A stretch of 64,000 bases of DNA from Flavivirga eckloniae. Lineage in GTDB: Bacteria; Bacteroidota; Bacteroidia; Flavobacteriales; Flavobacteriaceae. Numbering within the stretch: position 1 is the stretch's first letter; each line of letters starts with the position of its first letter. The notes beneath the pieces were generated by a model, which was given only the letters and a program-made list of their open reading frames with translations, was not told where the DNA came from and did not search any database. Shown piece after piece: positions 51,446 to 61,175 of this stretch. The stretch is from positions 1,572,001-1,636,000 of the forward strand of contig NZ_CP025791.1 of the NCBI RefSeq assembly GCF_002886045.1, written 5' to 3'. The position numbers and the translations under genes are program-made.

Positions 51446-51470
51446 GAGATTCCTGCCTTCGCAGGAATTT
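51446..51470 (+). repeat. Right arm of the bracketing inverted repeat, also a hairpin
   Basis: gagattcctgcctt (51446-51459) is the exact inverted copy of 49733-49746. Here it extends into a perfect 8-bp hairpin attcctgc-cttc-gcaggaat followed by ttttg, which may end the STING-like transcript. Confidence 0.7.
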
Positions 51471-51550
51471 TTGTTAAATTTGAAAAGAATGTCCCCTTTT
51501 CTAATTTAGCAAACGTCTTAACAGTATAAACAATTAAAAATAGAACAATT

Positions 51551-51898
51551 ATGAAAGAATTTATGATGATTTTCATCGGCGCAGATTACACAGATCTTGG
51601 CTTATCACCAGAAGAACTTCAAAACAGAATGGGGAAATGGTTTAGCTGGAACGATAAAATGGAAAAAGCAGGCATCCTTCGCGGAGGAAACGCTTTAACC
51701 CCTGCTATCCGTCGTGTCGTAGGTGCCAATAGAACGGTAACCGATCTGACTTCTGCTGAAGTTAAAGAAATTGTTGGCGGGTATTACATAGTTGAAACGA
51801 CCGATTTTGACGCTGTTCAAAAAATTGCCGAAGATTTTCCAGATTATGATCTTGGAGGTACTGTTGAGATTCGTGAAATCATGGTATTTGATCGTTAA
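51551..51898 (+). CDS. YCII/DGPF-domain protein, partner of the ECF sigma factor
   Basis: A 115-residue YCII-related protein: KEFMMIFIGADYTDLGLSPEELQ at the start, GGNALTPAIRR, GGYYIVETTDFDAVQKIAEDFPDYDLGGTVEIREI at the end, the canonical DGPF plan (here YDLGG). These proteins are genetically tied to ECF42 sigma factors but their molecular role is unknown. Its stop overlaps the sigma gene start (taatg), implying translational coupling. Confidence 0.92.
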   Translation: MKEFMMIFIGADYTDLGLSPEELQNRMGKWFSWNDKMEKAGILRGGNALTPAIRRVVGANRTVTDLTSAEVKEIVGGYYIVETTDFDAVQKIAEDFPDYDLGGTVEIREIMVFDR

Positions 51899-53145
51899 TG
51901 GAATCAAAACTTATAGACCATTTATTCCGCTACCACAGCGGAAAAATGGTCTCTGTTCTAACCCGAATCTTTGGACTTGCCCACCTTGAAATTATTGAAG
52001 ATGCTGTTCAAGACACTTTTATAAAGGCAAGCATTTCATGGCGTACCAAACAACCAGATAACCCCGAAGCCTGGTTAACTCAAGCTGCTAAAAATAGAGT
52101 TTTAGACATTTTCAGGAAACTAAACACCGAAAAAAAACACCTTCCCAATATTGCATACGGCTCCAACGCCATAGCTATAAACGAACTCTTTTTAGACACC
52201 GAAATTGAAGATGCTCAGCTTCGTATGATCTTCACCGCTTGTCATCCAAAACTAGATCCCAGGGATCGTATTTCCTTTGCGCTAAAAACAGTTTCTGGAT
52301 TCAGTATTAAAGAAATCTCCTCTGCTCTACTAACCAAAGAAGATAGCATAAAAAAAAGACTTACCCGAGCTCGTAAGGCTATACAAAAATCCCAATTAAA
52401 GTTTCAAATCCCACAAGGAGAATTACTACCTCAGCGACTAGAAAGTGTTATGGAAGTACTCTACCTTATCTTTAATGAAGGGTTTCATTCCAACAAAGAA
52501 GAAACCCTTATACGAAAAGAATTATGCGGAGAAGCTATGCGCTTGTGCAAAATACTTCTAAAAAACAAACATACCCGAACACCAGAAGCCTATGCTCTTT
52601 TTGCCCTAATGTGTTTTCATTCTGCGCGTATTGAAGCCAAAACCAATGCTAAAAATGAGCTTCTGGATTTAAAAAACCAAGACAGGAGTCAATGGCATTT
52701 TCCCTTAATAAAACTTGGTCATACCATGATGGAAAAAGCCGTAGACACTCCAACATTTTCGTGTTACCATTACGAAGCTGCTATTGCTGCCGAACACCTG
52801 TATGCGCGACGTTTTGAAGATACCAATTGGGATAAAATACTCCATTGGTACGAATGCATTAATGCTATACAACCCATGCCAACCCATTTGTTAACCATGG
52901 CTGTTGTTTGTTTGCAAAACAAAGATGCCAAAAAGAGTAAAACATATCTTGACCAAATTAAACCAGATGATTTTGCTCAAAGAGCCTATTTGTATTATGG
53001 AACGTTATCAGATTACCACGCCGCCACAAACAACTTTCACGAAGCTATTAAACATATTGACAACGCTATAAATGTGGTCAATAATAAATTTGAAAAAAGC
53101 TATTTAAAAAAAAAGAAATCAAAGTTAATATCAACTAAGAATTAA
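51898..53145 (+). CDS. ECF42-type RNA polymerase sigma factor with long C-terminal helical domain
   Basis: A 415-residue sigma-70-family regulator. Region 2 (about 5-80: LFRYHSGKMVSVLTRIFGLAHLEIIEDAVQDTFIKA, given as span), region 4 (about 110-165: AFALKTVSGFSIKEISSALLTKEDSIKKRLTRARK), and a C-terminal TPR-like domain of about 230 residues (DUF6596) with RLESVMEVLYLIFNEGFHSN. The long C-terminal part and the adjoining DGPF gene define ECF42, which lacks an anti-sigma factor and is thought to be controlled by its own C-terminal domain. Complete. Confidence 0.93.
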   Translation: MESKLIDHLFRYHSGKMVSVLTRIFGLAHLEIIEDAVQDTFIKASISWRTKQPDNPEAWLTQAAKNRVLDIFRKLNTEKKHLPNIAYGSNAIAINELFLDTEIEDAQLRMIFTACHPKLDPRDRISFALKTVSGFSIKEISSALLTKEDSIKKRLTRARKAIQKSQLKFQIPQGELLPQRLESVMEVLYLIFNEGFHSNKEETLIRKELCGEAMRLCKILLKNKHTRTPEAYALFALMCFHSARIEAKTNAKNELLDLKNQDRSQWHFPLIKLGHTMMEKAVDTPTFSCYHYEAAIAAEHLYARRFEDTNWDKILHWYECINAIQPMPTHLLTMAVVCLQNKDAKKSKTYLDQIKPDDFAQRAYLYYGTLSDYHAATNNFHEAIKHIDNAINVVNNKFEKSYLKKKKSKLISTKN

Positions 53146-53172
53146 CCCTTCTTGATTAATAAATTTACTCTG

Positions 53173-56100
53173 CTATTCTATTATAATCTTTTTATTCTTT
53201 ATACCATTTTCAGTATCCAACCTAACAATATAAGAACCATGAGCCTCAGCTATTGATATTGAAATATCTTTATCGGTATTCGTTTTAAGCGTTTTTATAT
53301 TCTGCCCGAGAATATTGTATAACGACACCTTAGAAACAAATGCATTGTTTTTATTAACCACTTTAATTTCTGAGGTTTTCGAATCATAACGAATAACCAA
53401 ACCTTTAACATGCTCTTCTATATCATCTGCAGACAATTGCTCAGAATTATTTTGAAAAACCAAAGCAAACCTATCATTATATTCTCCAGCATCTAAATAC
53501 ACCTCAAATGACGCGTTATTGATTTTAAAAATCTCACCTGTTAGCTTATCTTTAATATACAGCGGCACATTAGGATCTAAATTTTCTATAGCATCAATTT
53601 TAATGGTTATCAAACCAGGCTCTTTAACGATTAAACCGAGTTGAAATTCTTTGGTTTCGTTTAAACTATTAGAACCTTGAATTACAAACTTACTTTCGTT
53701 AAAAACCCAATACATATCCTCTTCACTAACATCTATCATAAAAGCATCGTACCCCAAATCAAAATCATCAGAAGCATTAGGGTTAGCACCTAAAACAATT
53801 TGTCTATAATAGCCCAAGGGAGAAACATACATTAATCGTATGGTTGGTGCTACTTCTACATTATTGCTTTTTACACTGCTAACCCTTTTATTTTTATTAG
53901 ATTTAAAAAATAAAGAGTTACTACTCACTGCTTCTGTAATGAAAACACGTTGACTATTCTTAAATACTATATCGCCCCCATCTACGGTAGCGATTGGAGC
54001 CACTGGATTATTATCATTATTAAAACCTTCAATTTTAGTTGAAACAAAGAATCCTTGGTTTACAGATATATATGGCCCAGGTACTTTTGTACCTGTAGCT
54101 GGATTACCTCCATTTGATGCGTTATTAATTAATGCATGATTAGAAATAGCTGCCGCGCCTCCTGTTAAGTTTCGCGTAGCATAGCCCCCAACATAGTCTT
54201 TTAAATCATGTGAGTTCTCCTCTCCAAAATGATCCCAAAAATACAGAGCACCATTAAAAATAGTTCCCGTTGCATTATTCCCTCCATCTGCAATACTTAA
54301 ATTATCTAAAATAAATTCGGTGGCATCAATTGCCGATGGATATGGATTTCCTATTAAACGCTCTACATCGTCTGTACCAGATATCTTATTTAATTCTAAA
54401 GTAATATCGCCATTATTAGGCAAGCCTTTAAACACATAATTTTGTTGCGTCGTTAGTGCAACCGATCCAGATGTTCCTTTCATCGTAAACCCCTCTCCTG
54501 CTAGTAAAGATGACGTTTCATCTATTTTTGTCCATGCATTGTAGTTATCTACTGCTCCATAAAATTTGTACAACCAAAACGTACTAATGGTTCTGGCTAC
54601 GCCTGGTGGTGGAACCGAACCACTTCCATCAGGGTCTGAACTATACGTAAGACTTTGGTAAAGTCCAGAATTTGTTCCATCGTTTAAAACTCCAGATATG
54701 GTATGGTTACTATTTGTACTAGACACCCCTGTACCTCTGGTTGCTGTATTACCTGTAATAGGACCTACAGACGACGACCAATAATTATAATTATATCCAT
54801 TGGCTGTTCCTTGTTGATCCCGTTCTATGTATCCGCCACTATCAGCATCTATAATACTACCTTCTGTTTGCACCAGCTGCGATTCTCCTACCAAATCTAT
54901 TACGCCATCTAACTCTAAATAGTGTGAAATGGTTAGCGCTTGCCCAGAGTTTGTCTCATTCTGGGTTTCGCCAGGATCTGCAATAGTTATAGTCCCTCCC
55001 GTTTGTATTAAGCCTAAAAGGGAAATATCTCTATCTCCTGAAGTGATATCATGAGACGTTTCAACAATATTCCAATCTATAATCGTAGTGCCATCTAAAC
55101 TTAAAGAATTCGGAACCATCACATCTCCGCTATTGCTCCAAGTTGTAGGTGTATCCCAAGCGCCGTTTGCTGCAGAAACATAAGGCAATGGTGTACTTTG
55201 CGTACCAACGATAGATTTCGTTTTGTTTAAATATTTTAAACGTAAGAAGAAACGATCGTCTGTTAACCCTTCAACGGTAGAACCATAAAAGGAATTAAAA
55301 TCATAATATACCCTTAAACTACTCCATGGTATGGTAGTAATCTCATTGCTCGTCGCTGCCTGTGGCATTATCTTTCCATTAACATAATCTGTTCCGCTAA
55401 TATCGAATCGCTCTAACTCCTGATTCATTAAATAACGCACCTGATCCTGTGAAAGCGCCAAATCCCACACATAAACCTCATCAATATCTCCCAAAAGCGG
55501 ATTAATAACATTATCCTTATCAATATAAACAGCTCCAATGGCATAATTATTAAAGTTTGGTGAAGGGTGCACAACATCCTGTACAGATTTATCTAAAACC
55601 CCGTCTATATACATTAGAATAGTTCCACTATCGTATATAAAAGCCGTATGATGCCATTTACCATCATCAACATCCATGTTGGAAGTAAACTTAGGCGTAA
55701 CGGCATCGTCTATAAACACCTCAATATTCCCGGAAGTATTAAGCCTAATCTGTAGTTTTTCACCCTTAGCCATAACAGTACGGTTACTGGCATTTGCAGC
55801 ACATTTAATCCATGCAGAAATTGAAAAAGAATCCACATTCAAATTAAGGCTATATTCCCCGACCAGATAATCACCGGAAGCAATGCTCACAGAGTGATCC
55901 TCTACCAAATTAGACACCTTACCAAAGGTGAAATATTTGGTACCATCAAAATCGTACCAGGTTAGCAGGTTAGAACCGCCATCAGACCTTAACGGTATTA
56001 CATCAATAATATCGCCATCTGCAAAATTAGGATTGTCGGCAACAATTAAGGCATACTCTTCGGTAGCTGTTTTTGAAAAACCGCTAAAGGCTGCCGTAGG

Positions 56101-58086
56101 AACAGAAATATATACAATTTCCACATCGCCATTAATAGCCTCATTCGATTCTACAATTTTCCATTTTCTGTCTATACGTGTTAAAGATGTGGTAATTCCA
56201 GAAGCAATGGTTACAGTATTTGTACTAGAACCTGAAAAAGGACCATTATTATTTCCCCATACCAGAAAATCGCCATCTTTTTCAAATTCATTAGTATTTG
56301 CACTATTGGTTGTAAAAATGCCTCCTAAACCGATACTAACATCATTTAAAGTATTTAATGTCTTTGATTGCTTTTGGTTTAAATCGGATATAGAATCCCT
56401 ACCAATACCGGCTACATCATAATTGTAACCAGCATTTGCTACAACATCCCACACTTTGGTATCGAATGAATTAATATAGTCTTTTTGAACTTCGGTTGAC
56501 GCACCAAGCGTAATGCCATACTTAATGGCCAAATAAGATTCTATTTTTTGTCTATCGTTGTCTGTTACGCGTTCTGCAAACGTAAAAATTTCAGCAATCC
56601 TACCGTTTAAGCTTCCTTGTACATCAAAATTTCTACCAATCCAATATTCGGTTCCAACTACAGGTGGTCCAGCTGTCCCAACATTTGCAAAAGCAACATC
56701 ATCTACCGTGGAAGTGGTTAACACATTGGAATTATATAAAATATCCTGACCTGTAGCGGAAACATTATTTCTAACATTTATGATGCCGACTCCAGAATAT
56801 GAGCTACTAATCTCTGCCTCGCCGTTATAACTTCCTCCTCCCGGTACATCTTGATTGTACGACAAAGTTTCGTTGGCAAATTCGGTTGAATAATCTCCGA
56901 ATCCAATACCAGTCATATCCCCTGCGTTTCCCGATGATGTTCCTGCAAAAATGGTATTTCTGATAGAAGCACTGGTCATAGTAGCATCTGGAATCATAAC
57001 CACAAAAATATCCTGACTATAAAAACCATTAGAAGTGTTATATAAATATTCTTCGGTAGAGGCACCATCATTCTCGAACTTAATAACTGGATTAAAGTTT
57101 ATATTATCTGCAGCCGTATCTAAATAAGTGGGTTGGTTTGCTCCTACTGGCTGAATAGCATCTTTACCATTGGTTCCTAAATCTTGCCATTCTGATACTT
57201 TAGATGACGATTCCACAATACCTCTGGTAGATTTTAACCACAGTCTAAAATCTGCAGTAACCCCACCTGGCCCCGGAATGTTTTCGTTAAACATTTCTGC
57301 TTCAACAACAAAAGTAAATGTTGTATTATCTGTATTACCTATACTAATGGTTGAGCTTTGAATACCCGTACCCCCAACTGGCGCTGTAAATGTTACACTA
57401 AATACCATTGGCGCATAAGGCACCATACTATAAGGTATTGGAAACGGCGTTGTTGTAATGACATAATCACCATTAGAACTCGTAATTGAAGAAACTGTTA
57501 AATCGCAACTACCAATGTTAGATATAACGTAGGTTCTTGTCACCGAAGCTCCCTCATCTACCACGCCAAAATAAGTTCCGTTAGTATCTGAAGTTGTTGT
57601 ATCTCCATGATATATATCTGCATATGGGTTTCCCCCTATAACATATATTTCCGGCGCAGAATTTACCTGTAATGTAAAGGTAAAATCCGATTGGTCTTTA
57701 ATCTCTATTGTTACCAAGGTACTGGTTGTAGTGCAACTTGGACTTATATTTTCTATTTCAAAATCAAGGTATTTTTTATTACCGGGACACGTGTCGTATT
57801 TTATATTCTTTCTAGGATCAACTGGGTCAACCGCAAAGTCTGTTGTATTAGAGACACTTACACCCCTAATTTTTAACTTTTTACAATTACTACCATCAAT
57901 GTTTGTAATTCTAAAATCGAGACTATTTCCGACATTAATGGTAACCGTCGATCCTTGAGACACTACTGAGCCTCCAACGATTTCAACTTGAATGATTTGA
58001 GCATTACTAATAAAACAGTAGAAACTAAACAATACGAGTAACTTTGGCTTTAAAAAAGCCAATCCACAGATTTGATTTTTTGTCAT
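53173..58086 (-). CDS. Giant secreted T9SS protein with LamG and choice-of-anchor domains
   Basis: 1637 residues. Signal peptide (LLVLFSFYCFISNAQ), an Ig-like choice-of-anchor/HYDIN-type domain (about 165-270), DUF8202-like module (about 290-560, ending SYLAIKYGITLGAS), a LamG concanavalin-like domain (about 755-910, KFTSNMDVDDGKWHHTAFIYDSG), further beta-sandwich regions, and a C-terminal type A sorting domain (VSKVSLYNILGQNIKTL ... GSYIVRLDTENG). The sorting domain targets it to the type IX secretion system for surface anchoring or release. Probably adhesive; no catalytic motif. Coding frame intact over 4.9 kb. Confidence 0.93.
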   Translation of the reverse strand: MTKNQICGLAFLKPKLLVLFSFYCFISNAQIIQVEIVGGSVVSQGSTVTINVGNSLDFRITNIDGSNCKKLKIRGVSVSNTTDFAVDPVDPRKNIKYDTCPGNKKYLDFEIENISPSCTTTSTLVTIEIKDQSDFTFTLQVNSAPEIYVIGGNPYADIYHGDTTTSDTNGTYFGVVDEGASVTRTYVISNIGSCDLTVSSITSSNGDYVITTTPFPIPYSMVPYAPMVFSVTFTAPVGGTGIQSSTISIGNTDNTTFTFVVEAEMFNENIPGPGGVTADFRLWLKSTRGIVESSSKVSEWQDLGTNGKDAIQPVGANQPTYLDTAADNINFNPVIKFENDGASTEEYLYNTSNGFYSQDIFVVMIPDATMTSASIRNTIFAGTSSGNAGDMTGIGFGDYSTEFANETLSYNQDVPGGGSYNGEAEISSSYSGVGIINVRNNVSATGQDILYNSNVLTTSTVDDVAFANVGTAGPPVVGTEYWIGRNFDVQGSLNGRIAEIFTFAERVTDNDRQKIESYLAIKYGITLGASTEVQKDYINSFDTKVWDVVANAGYNYDVAGIGRDSISDLNQKQSKTLNTLNDVSIGLGGIFTTNSANTNEFEKDGDFLVWGNNNGPFSGSSTNTVTIASGITTSLTRIDRKWKIVESNEAINGDVEIVYISVPTAAFSGFSKTATEEYALIVADNPNFADGDIIDVIPLRSDGGSNLLTWYDFDGTKYFTFGKVSNLVEDHSVSIASGDYLVGEYSLNLNVDSFSISAWIKCAANASNRTVMAKGEKLQIRLNTSGNIEVFIDDAVTPKFTSNMDVDDGKWHHTAFIYDSGTILMYIDGVLDKSVQDVVHPSPNFNNYAIGAVYIDKDNVINPLLGDIDEVYVWDLALSQDQVRYLMNQELERFDISGTDYVNGKIMPQAATSNEITTIPWSSLRVYYDFNSFYGSTVEGLTDDRFFLRLKYLNKTKSIVGTQSTPLPYVSAANGAWDTPTTWSNSGDVMVPNSLSLDGTTIIDWNIVETSHDITSGDRDISLLGLIQTGGTITIADPGETQNETNSGQALTISHYLELDGVIDLVGESQLVQTEGSIIDADSGGYIERDQQGTANGYNYNYWSSSVGPITGNTATRGTGVSSTNSNHTISGVLNDGTNSGLYQSLTYSSDPDGSGSVPPPGVARTISTFWLYKFYGAVDNYNAWTKIDETSSLLAGEGFTMKGTSGSVALTTQQNYVFKGLPNNGDITLELNKISGTDDVERLIGNPYPSAIDATEFILDNLSIADGGNNATGTIFNGALYFWDHFGEENSHDLKDYVGGYATRNLTGGAAAISNHALINNASNGGNPATGTKVPGPYISVNQGFFVSTKIEGFNNDNNPVAPIATVDGGDIVFKNSQRVFITEAVSSNSLFFKSNKNKRVSSVKSNNVEVAPTIRLMYVSPLGYYRQIVLGANPNASDDFDLGYDAFMIDVSEEDMYWVFNESKFVIQGSNSLNETKEFQLGLIVKEPGLITIKIDAIENLDPNVPLYIKDKLTGEIFKINNASFEVYLDAGEYNDRFALVFQNNSEQLSADDIEEHVKGLVIRYDSKTSEIKVVNKNNAFVSKVSLYNILGQNIKTLKTNTDKDISISIAEAHGSYIVRLDTENGIKNKKIIIE

Positions 58087-58313
58087 CCCTTAGAGAGTTG
58101 AGAGTTATACTTTGTCGATAAAATGCGCAATTACTCGACAAAAGTAAGATTTCTTCGATTAAAAACAAATAAAAACTTACATAAAACTGATTTTTATCAT
58201 TTTTTATTACAGTGAAAAAGTGTATTTGCTTACAAAAACAATGCTTTTCTTTTAAAAAAATATATTACATTTAGTCTTGAAGAAACGGCATGTTATTTGT
58301 TGAAAAAATATGT

Positions 58314-59270
58314 ATGAAAAAATATATCATCTTAATATTATGTTTAATTCCGTTACTTACGTATTCTCAATCAAATAAGTTCTTTAGAAAAGGAATGAGG
58401 GAAGCCGATTTAAACAAAAAAATAGCCCTTTTTACAGAAGCTATAAAATTGGATCCTAAAAACCTTGATGCTTATTTTTATAGAGGTATTGCGAAAAACG
58501 ATTTGGGAAATTTTCATGGTGCCATTGTAGATTACTCTAAGATAATTGTTTTAAAACCAGATGCAGACACCTACTACAATAGAGGAAATTCTAGATATAG
58601 TTTAAAAGATTTTGTTGGGGCTAAGAGTGACTACAGTAAAGCCTTCGAAACAGACTCTACCTTTATTGATGCTCTTTACAGTTTAGGATGCGTAAAATAT
58701 GACTTGGAAGAATATGAAGATGCTATAAAAGATTTTAGTAAAGTTATTAAAGTGGTTCCCGATCAACCAAAAACTTACATCTTAAGAGCCAGTGCATATA
58801 AAGCATTAAAAGAACACAAAAAAGCATTAAAAGATTACTCTCTAGCCATTTTAGCAGAACCTAGTGCTTATACATATTACAGCAGAGGGGTTTATTATCT
58901 GGATATTAATTACTACCAAAAAGCCAACATCGATCTAAACGCAGCTGTAGCTCTTAACAGAAATAATGCATTTGCATATTTTTATAGGGGTACATCGTAC
59001 TTATTATTAGGCAAATATAATACTGCGATTTCAGATTTCACCTCTGCTTTAAAATTTGACTCCACAGATTTTGATGCACTTCTTGGTTTGGCATTAGCAT
59101 ATTACAAAACAGGAGATATTACTAATGCTAAATTGAATTTACAGAAAGCAAAGTCTATATTATCACCAGAAAAAGATATAAAAACTACCGGATTGTTCGA
59201 TAATACTTATTGGTTTCAGAATAAATACTACTACTTTAATAATAATATTCAAGCCCTATTAAAACTGTAA
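58314..59270 (+). CDS. Exported TPR protein
   Basis: A 318-residue protein. ATG 58314 opens on a signal peptide (KKYIILILCLIPLLTYSQ); an in-frame ATG at 58290 would add eight residues. About seven TPR units follow (DAYFYRGIAKNDLGNFHGAI, DTYYNRGNSRYSLKDFVGAK, KTYILRASAYKALKEHKKAL, AYTYYSRGVYYLDINYYQKA, FAYFYRGTSYLLLGKYNTAI). It likely acts as a periplasmic protein-interaction scaffold. Partner unknown. Divergent from the T9SS giant gene. Confidence 0.9.
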   Translation: MKKYIILILCLIPLLTYSQSNKFFRKGMREADLNKKIALFTEAIKLDPKNLDAYFYRGIAKNDLGNFHGAIVDYSKIIVLKPDADTYYNRGNSRYSLKDFVGAKSDYSKAFETDSTFIDALYSLGCVKYDLEEYEDAIKDFSKVIKVVPDQPKTYILRASAYKALKEHKKALKDYSLAILAEPSAYTYYSRGVYYLDINYYQKANIDLNAAVALNRNNAFAYFYRGTSYLLLGKYNTAISDFTSALKFDSTDFDALLGLALAYYKTGDITNAKLNLQKAKSILSPEKDIKTTGLFDNTYWFQNKYYYFNNNIQALLKL

Positions 59271-59273
59271 AAC

Positions 59274-59906
59274 TTAGTTTCCTTTAAATTTTAAAGGCAA
59301 GTGCACTACTTTCTTGGTTTCGAAAAAATCTTCAGTATAATAATCGCTTAAATTATATATTGTGGCTGTTTTATAATCTTGAAGTTCTTCACTTAAATCC
59401 CCTCCCTTTAGATACAATATGCCATTTTTAAGATCATGACTTTGTTGTTTCGTTATCTTACCTTTCACCCAACGTACAAATGTTGGCATGGCTGCTACAG
59501 CACGGCTTACAATAAAATCGTACGTATCCTTAATATCCTCCACACGGCTATGTGTTGTCTTTACATTAGTTAGCCCCAAACCACTAACAACCTCATCGAC
59601 CACTTTTAACTTTTTGGCAATACTATCAACCAAGTGAAACGAGCATTCCGGAAAAAGAATAGCCAAAGGAATACCTGGAAATCCGCCTCCGGTTCCAACA
59701 TCAAGAATCTTACTGCCTGACTTAAATTCTAAAACTTTTGCTATGGACATAGAATGTAAAACATGACGTAAATAAAGCTCATCAATATCCTTACGAGACA
59801 CTACATTAATCTTTAAATTCCAATCCTGATAAAGTATTTCTAACTTTTCGAATTTTGAAATCTGATCCTCGGTCAGGTCTGGGAAATATTTTAAAATAAG
59901 CTCCAT
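59274..59906 (-). CDS. rsmG: 16S rRNA (guanine-527-N7)-methyltransferase
   Basis: A 210-residue SAM-dependent rRNA methyltransferase. Motif I is ILDVGTGGGFPGIPLAIL; the preceding NVVSRKDIDELYLRHVLHS is characteristic of RsmG/GidB, and DFIVSRAVAAMPTFVRW is motif IV. Length is standard. Modification of G527 affects streptomycin sensitivity in other bacteria. Convergent with the TPR gene, only 3 nt apart. Confidence 0.96.
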   Translation of the reverse strand: MELILKYFPDLTEDQISKFEKLEILYQDWNLKINVVSRKDIDELYLRHVLHSMSIAKVLEFKSGSKILDVGTGGGFPGIPLAILFPECSFHLVDSIAKKLKVVDEVVSGLGLTNVKTTHSRVEDIKDTYDFIVSRAVAAMPTFVRWVKGKITKQQSHDLKNGILYLKGGDLSEELQDYKTATIYNLSDYYTEDFFETKKVVHLPLKFKGN

Positions 59907-59988
59907 GCATGTTAAATTTTCAACAAAAATATACTTTTTATGTGCATATTTTTACAAAAATATGTTATAACTTAATTTGGTTTATACT

Positions 59989-59996
59989 TATCTTTG
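59989..59996 (+). promoter_or_regulatory. -7 promoter box (TATCTTTG) of the desaturase gene
   Basis: Perfect TAnnTTTG box, 51 nt before ATG 60048. A TTTG word lies 9 nt upstream of it, too close for the usual -33. Confidence 0.45.
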
Positions 59997-60047
59997 TCGG
60001 GTTAATAACAATGGGAATTTATTCCTTCTATATTTTAAATTAATAGC

Positions 60048-61142
60048 ATGGGGAAACAAGCACTAACCTTTTCAAGAACTGATTCTGCGAAATTTTTCAA
60101 AACACTAAACAAACGTGTTAACGATTATTTTAAAGACAATAACATAAAACGAACAGGAAACTGGAAACTATATATTAAAGCCATAATAATGTTCTCTTTA
60201 CTTATTGTTCCAGTTGTGTTAATCTTTACAATCGATCTCCCTACCTGGGCACAAGTTGTCCTTATGATGGTTGTAGGTGTTGGTATGGCCGGTGTTGGCA
60301 TGAATGTTATGCACGACGCAAATCACGGTTCTTTTTCAAGCAAGAAATGGGTTAACAAATTGATGGGGAGCAGTATTTATATTTTAGCTGGGAATGATTA
60401 CAACTGGAAGGTGCAACATAATGTTTTACATCATACTTATACTAACATACAAGGGCATGACGAAGATATTGATGCAGGTAGAATTATTCGTTTTTCCAAG
60501 CATACAAAATGGCTTAAAATTCATAAATATCAGAGATTCTATGCTTTTTTCCTATATGGTTTGTTAACAGTAAACTGGGCTATTACTACAGATTTTAAAC
60601 AAACTTTCGTTTATTTAAAAAGAAAACTATCCTATGGTAAATTCCCTAACCCTGCTACGCAATGGACAAAATTAATTGTTGGTAAAATTATATATTATGC
60701 TATTTGGGTTGTTTTACCATTAGTTTTAGGCTTTACATGGTGGCAAGTTTTAATCGGCTTTTTTATTATGCATTACACTGCAGGAATTATTCTAAGTGTT
60801 ATTTTCCAATTAGCTCATGTTATGCCTAATACAGAAATGCCTTTACCTGATGATAATGGTAACATGAAAAACACCTGGGCAATCCATCAATTATTCACAA
60901 CATCAAATTTTTCACCTAAAAGTTGGTTAGTAAAATTCTATACTGGAGGATTAAACCGACAAGTTGAACATCACCTATTTGCTCAAATTAGCCATATACA
61001 TTATGACAAAATAGCTAAAATCGTTAAAAAAACTGCAAACGAGTTTAGCTTACCTTATAATGAATATGATACCATTTGGAAAGCTATTGCAGAGCACTAC
61101 AATCAACTAAAGCTTTTAGGTAAAAAGCCTAGTTTAGCCTAG
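60048..61142 (+). CDS. Fatty acid desaturase (front-end / linoleoyl-CoA desaturase type)
   Basis: A 364-residue di-iron membrane enzyme that puts double bonds into acyl chains. Three histidine boxes are intact: HDANH (about 90), HNVLHH (about 125) and QVEHH (about 305); the Q in the third box is typical of front-end desaturases. Four hydrophobic helices surround them. No cytochrome b5 domain is fused. It should adjust membrane fluidity, for example in the cold. Aminotransferase gene follows after 33 nt. Confidence 0.93.
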   Translation: MGKQALTFSRTDSAKFFKTLNKRVNDYFKDNNIKRTGNWKLYIKAIIMFSLLIVPVVLIFTIDLPTWAQVVLMMVVGVGMAGVGMNVMHDANHGSFSSKKWVNKLMGSSIYILAGNDYNWKVQHNVLHHTYTNIQGHDEDIDAGRIIRFSKHTKWLKIHKYQRFYAFFLYGLLTVNWAITTDFKQTFVYLKRKLSYGKFPNPATQWTKLIVGKIIYYAIWVVLPLVLGFTWWQVLIGFFIMHYTAGIILSVIFQLAHVMPNTEMPLPDDNGNMKNTWAIHQLFTTSNFSPKSWLVKFYTGGLNRQVEHHLFAQISHIHYDKIAKIVKKTANEFSLPYNEYDTIWKAIAEHYNQLKLLGKKPSLA

Positions 61143-61175
61143 AATTTACACTTCACAAAAAAGAAATATATAAAA

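Noticed and set aside
53173-58086. Possible fusion or frameshift in the 4.9-kb gene
   Set aside because: The reading frame, signal peptide, domain order and sorting domain are all consistent with one intact secreted protein.
59942-60043. 33-codon frame encoding a hydrophobic helix upstream of the desaturase
   Set aside because: It needs a GTG start and overlaps the likely desaturase promoter; AT-rich DNA readily yields such helices. Worth only a conservation check.
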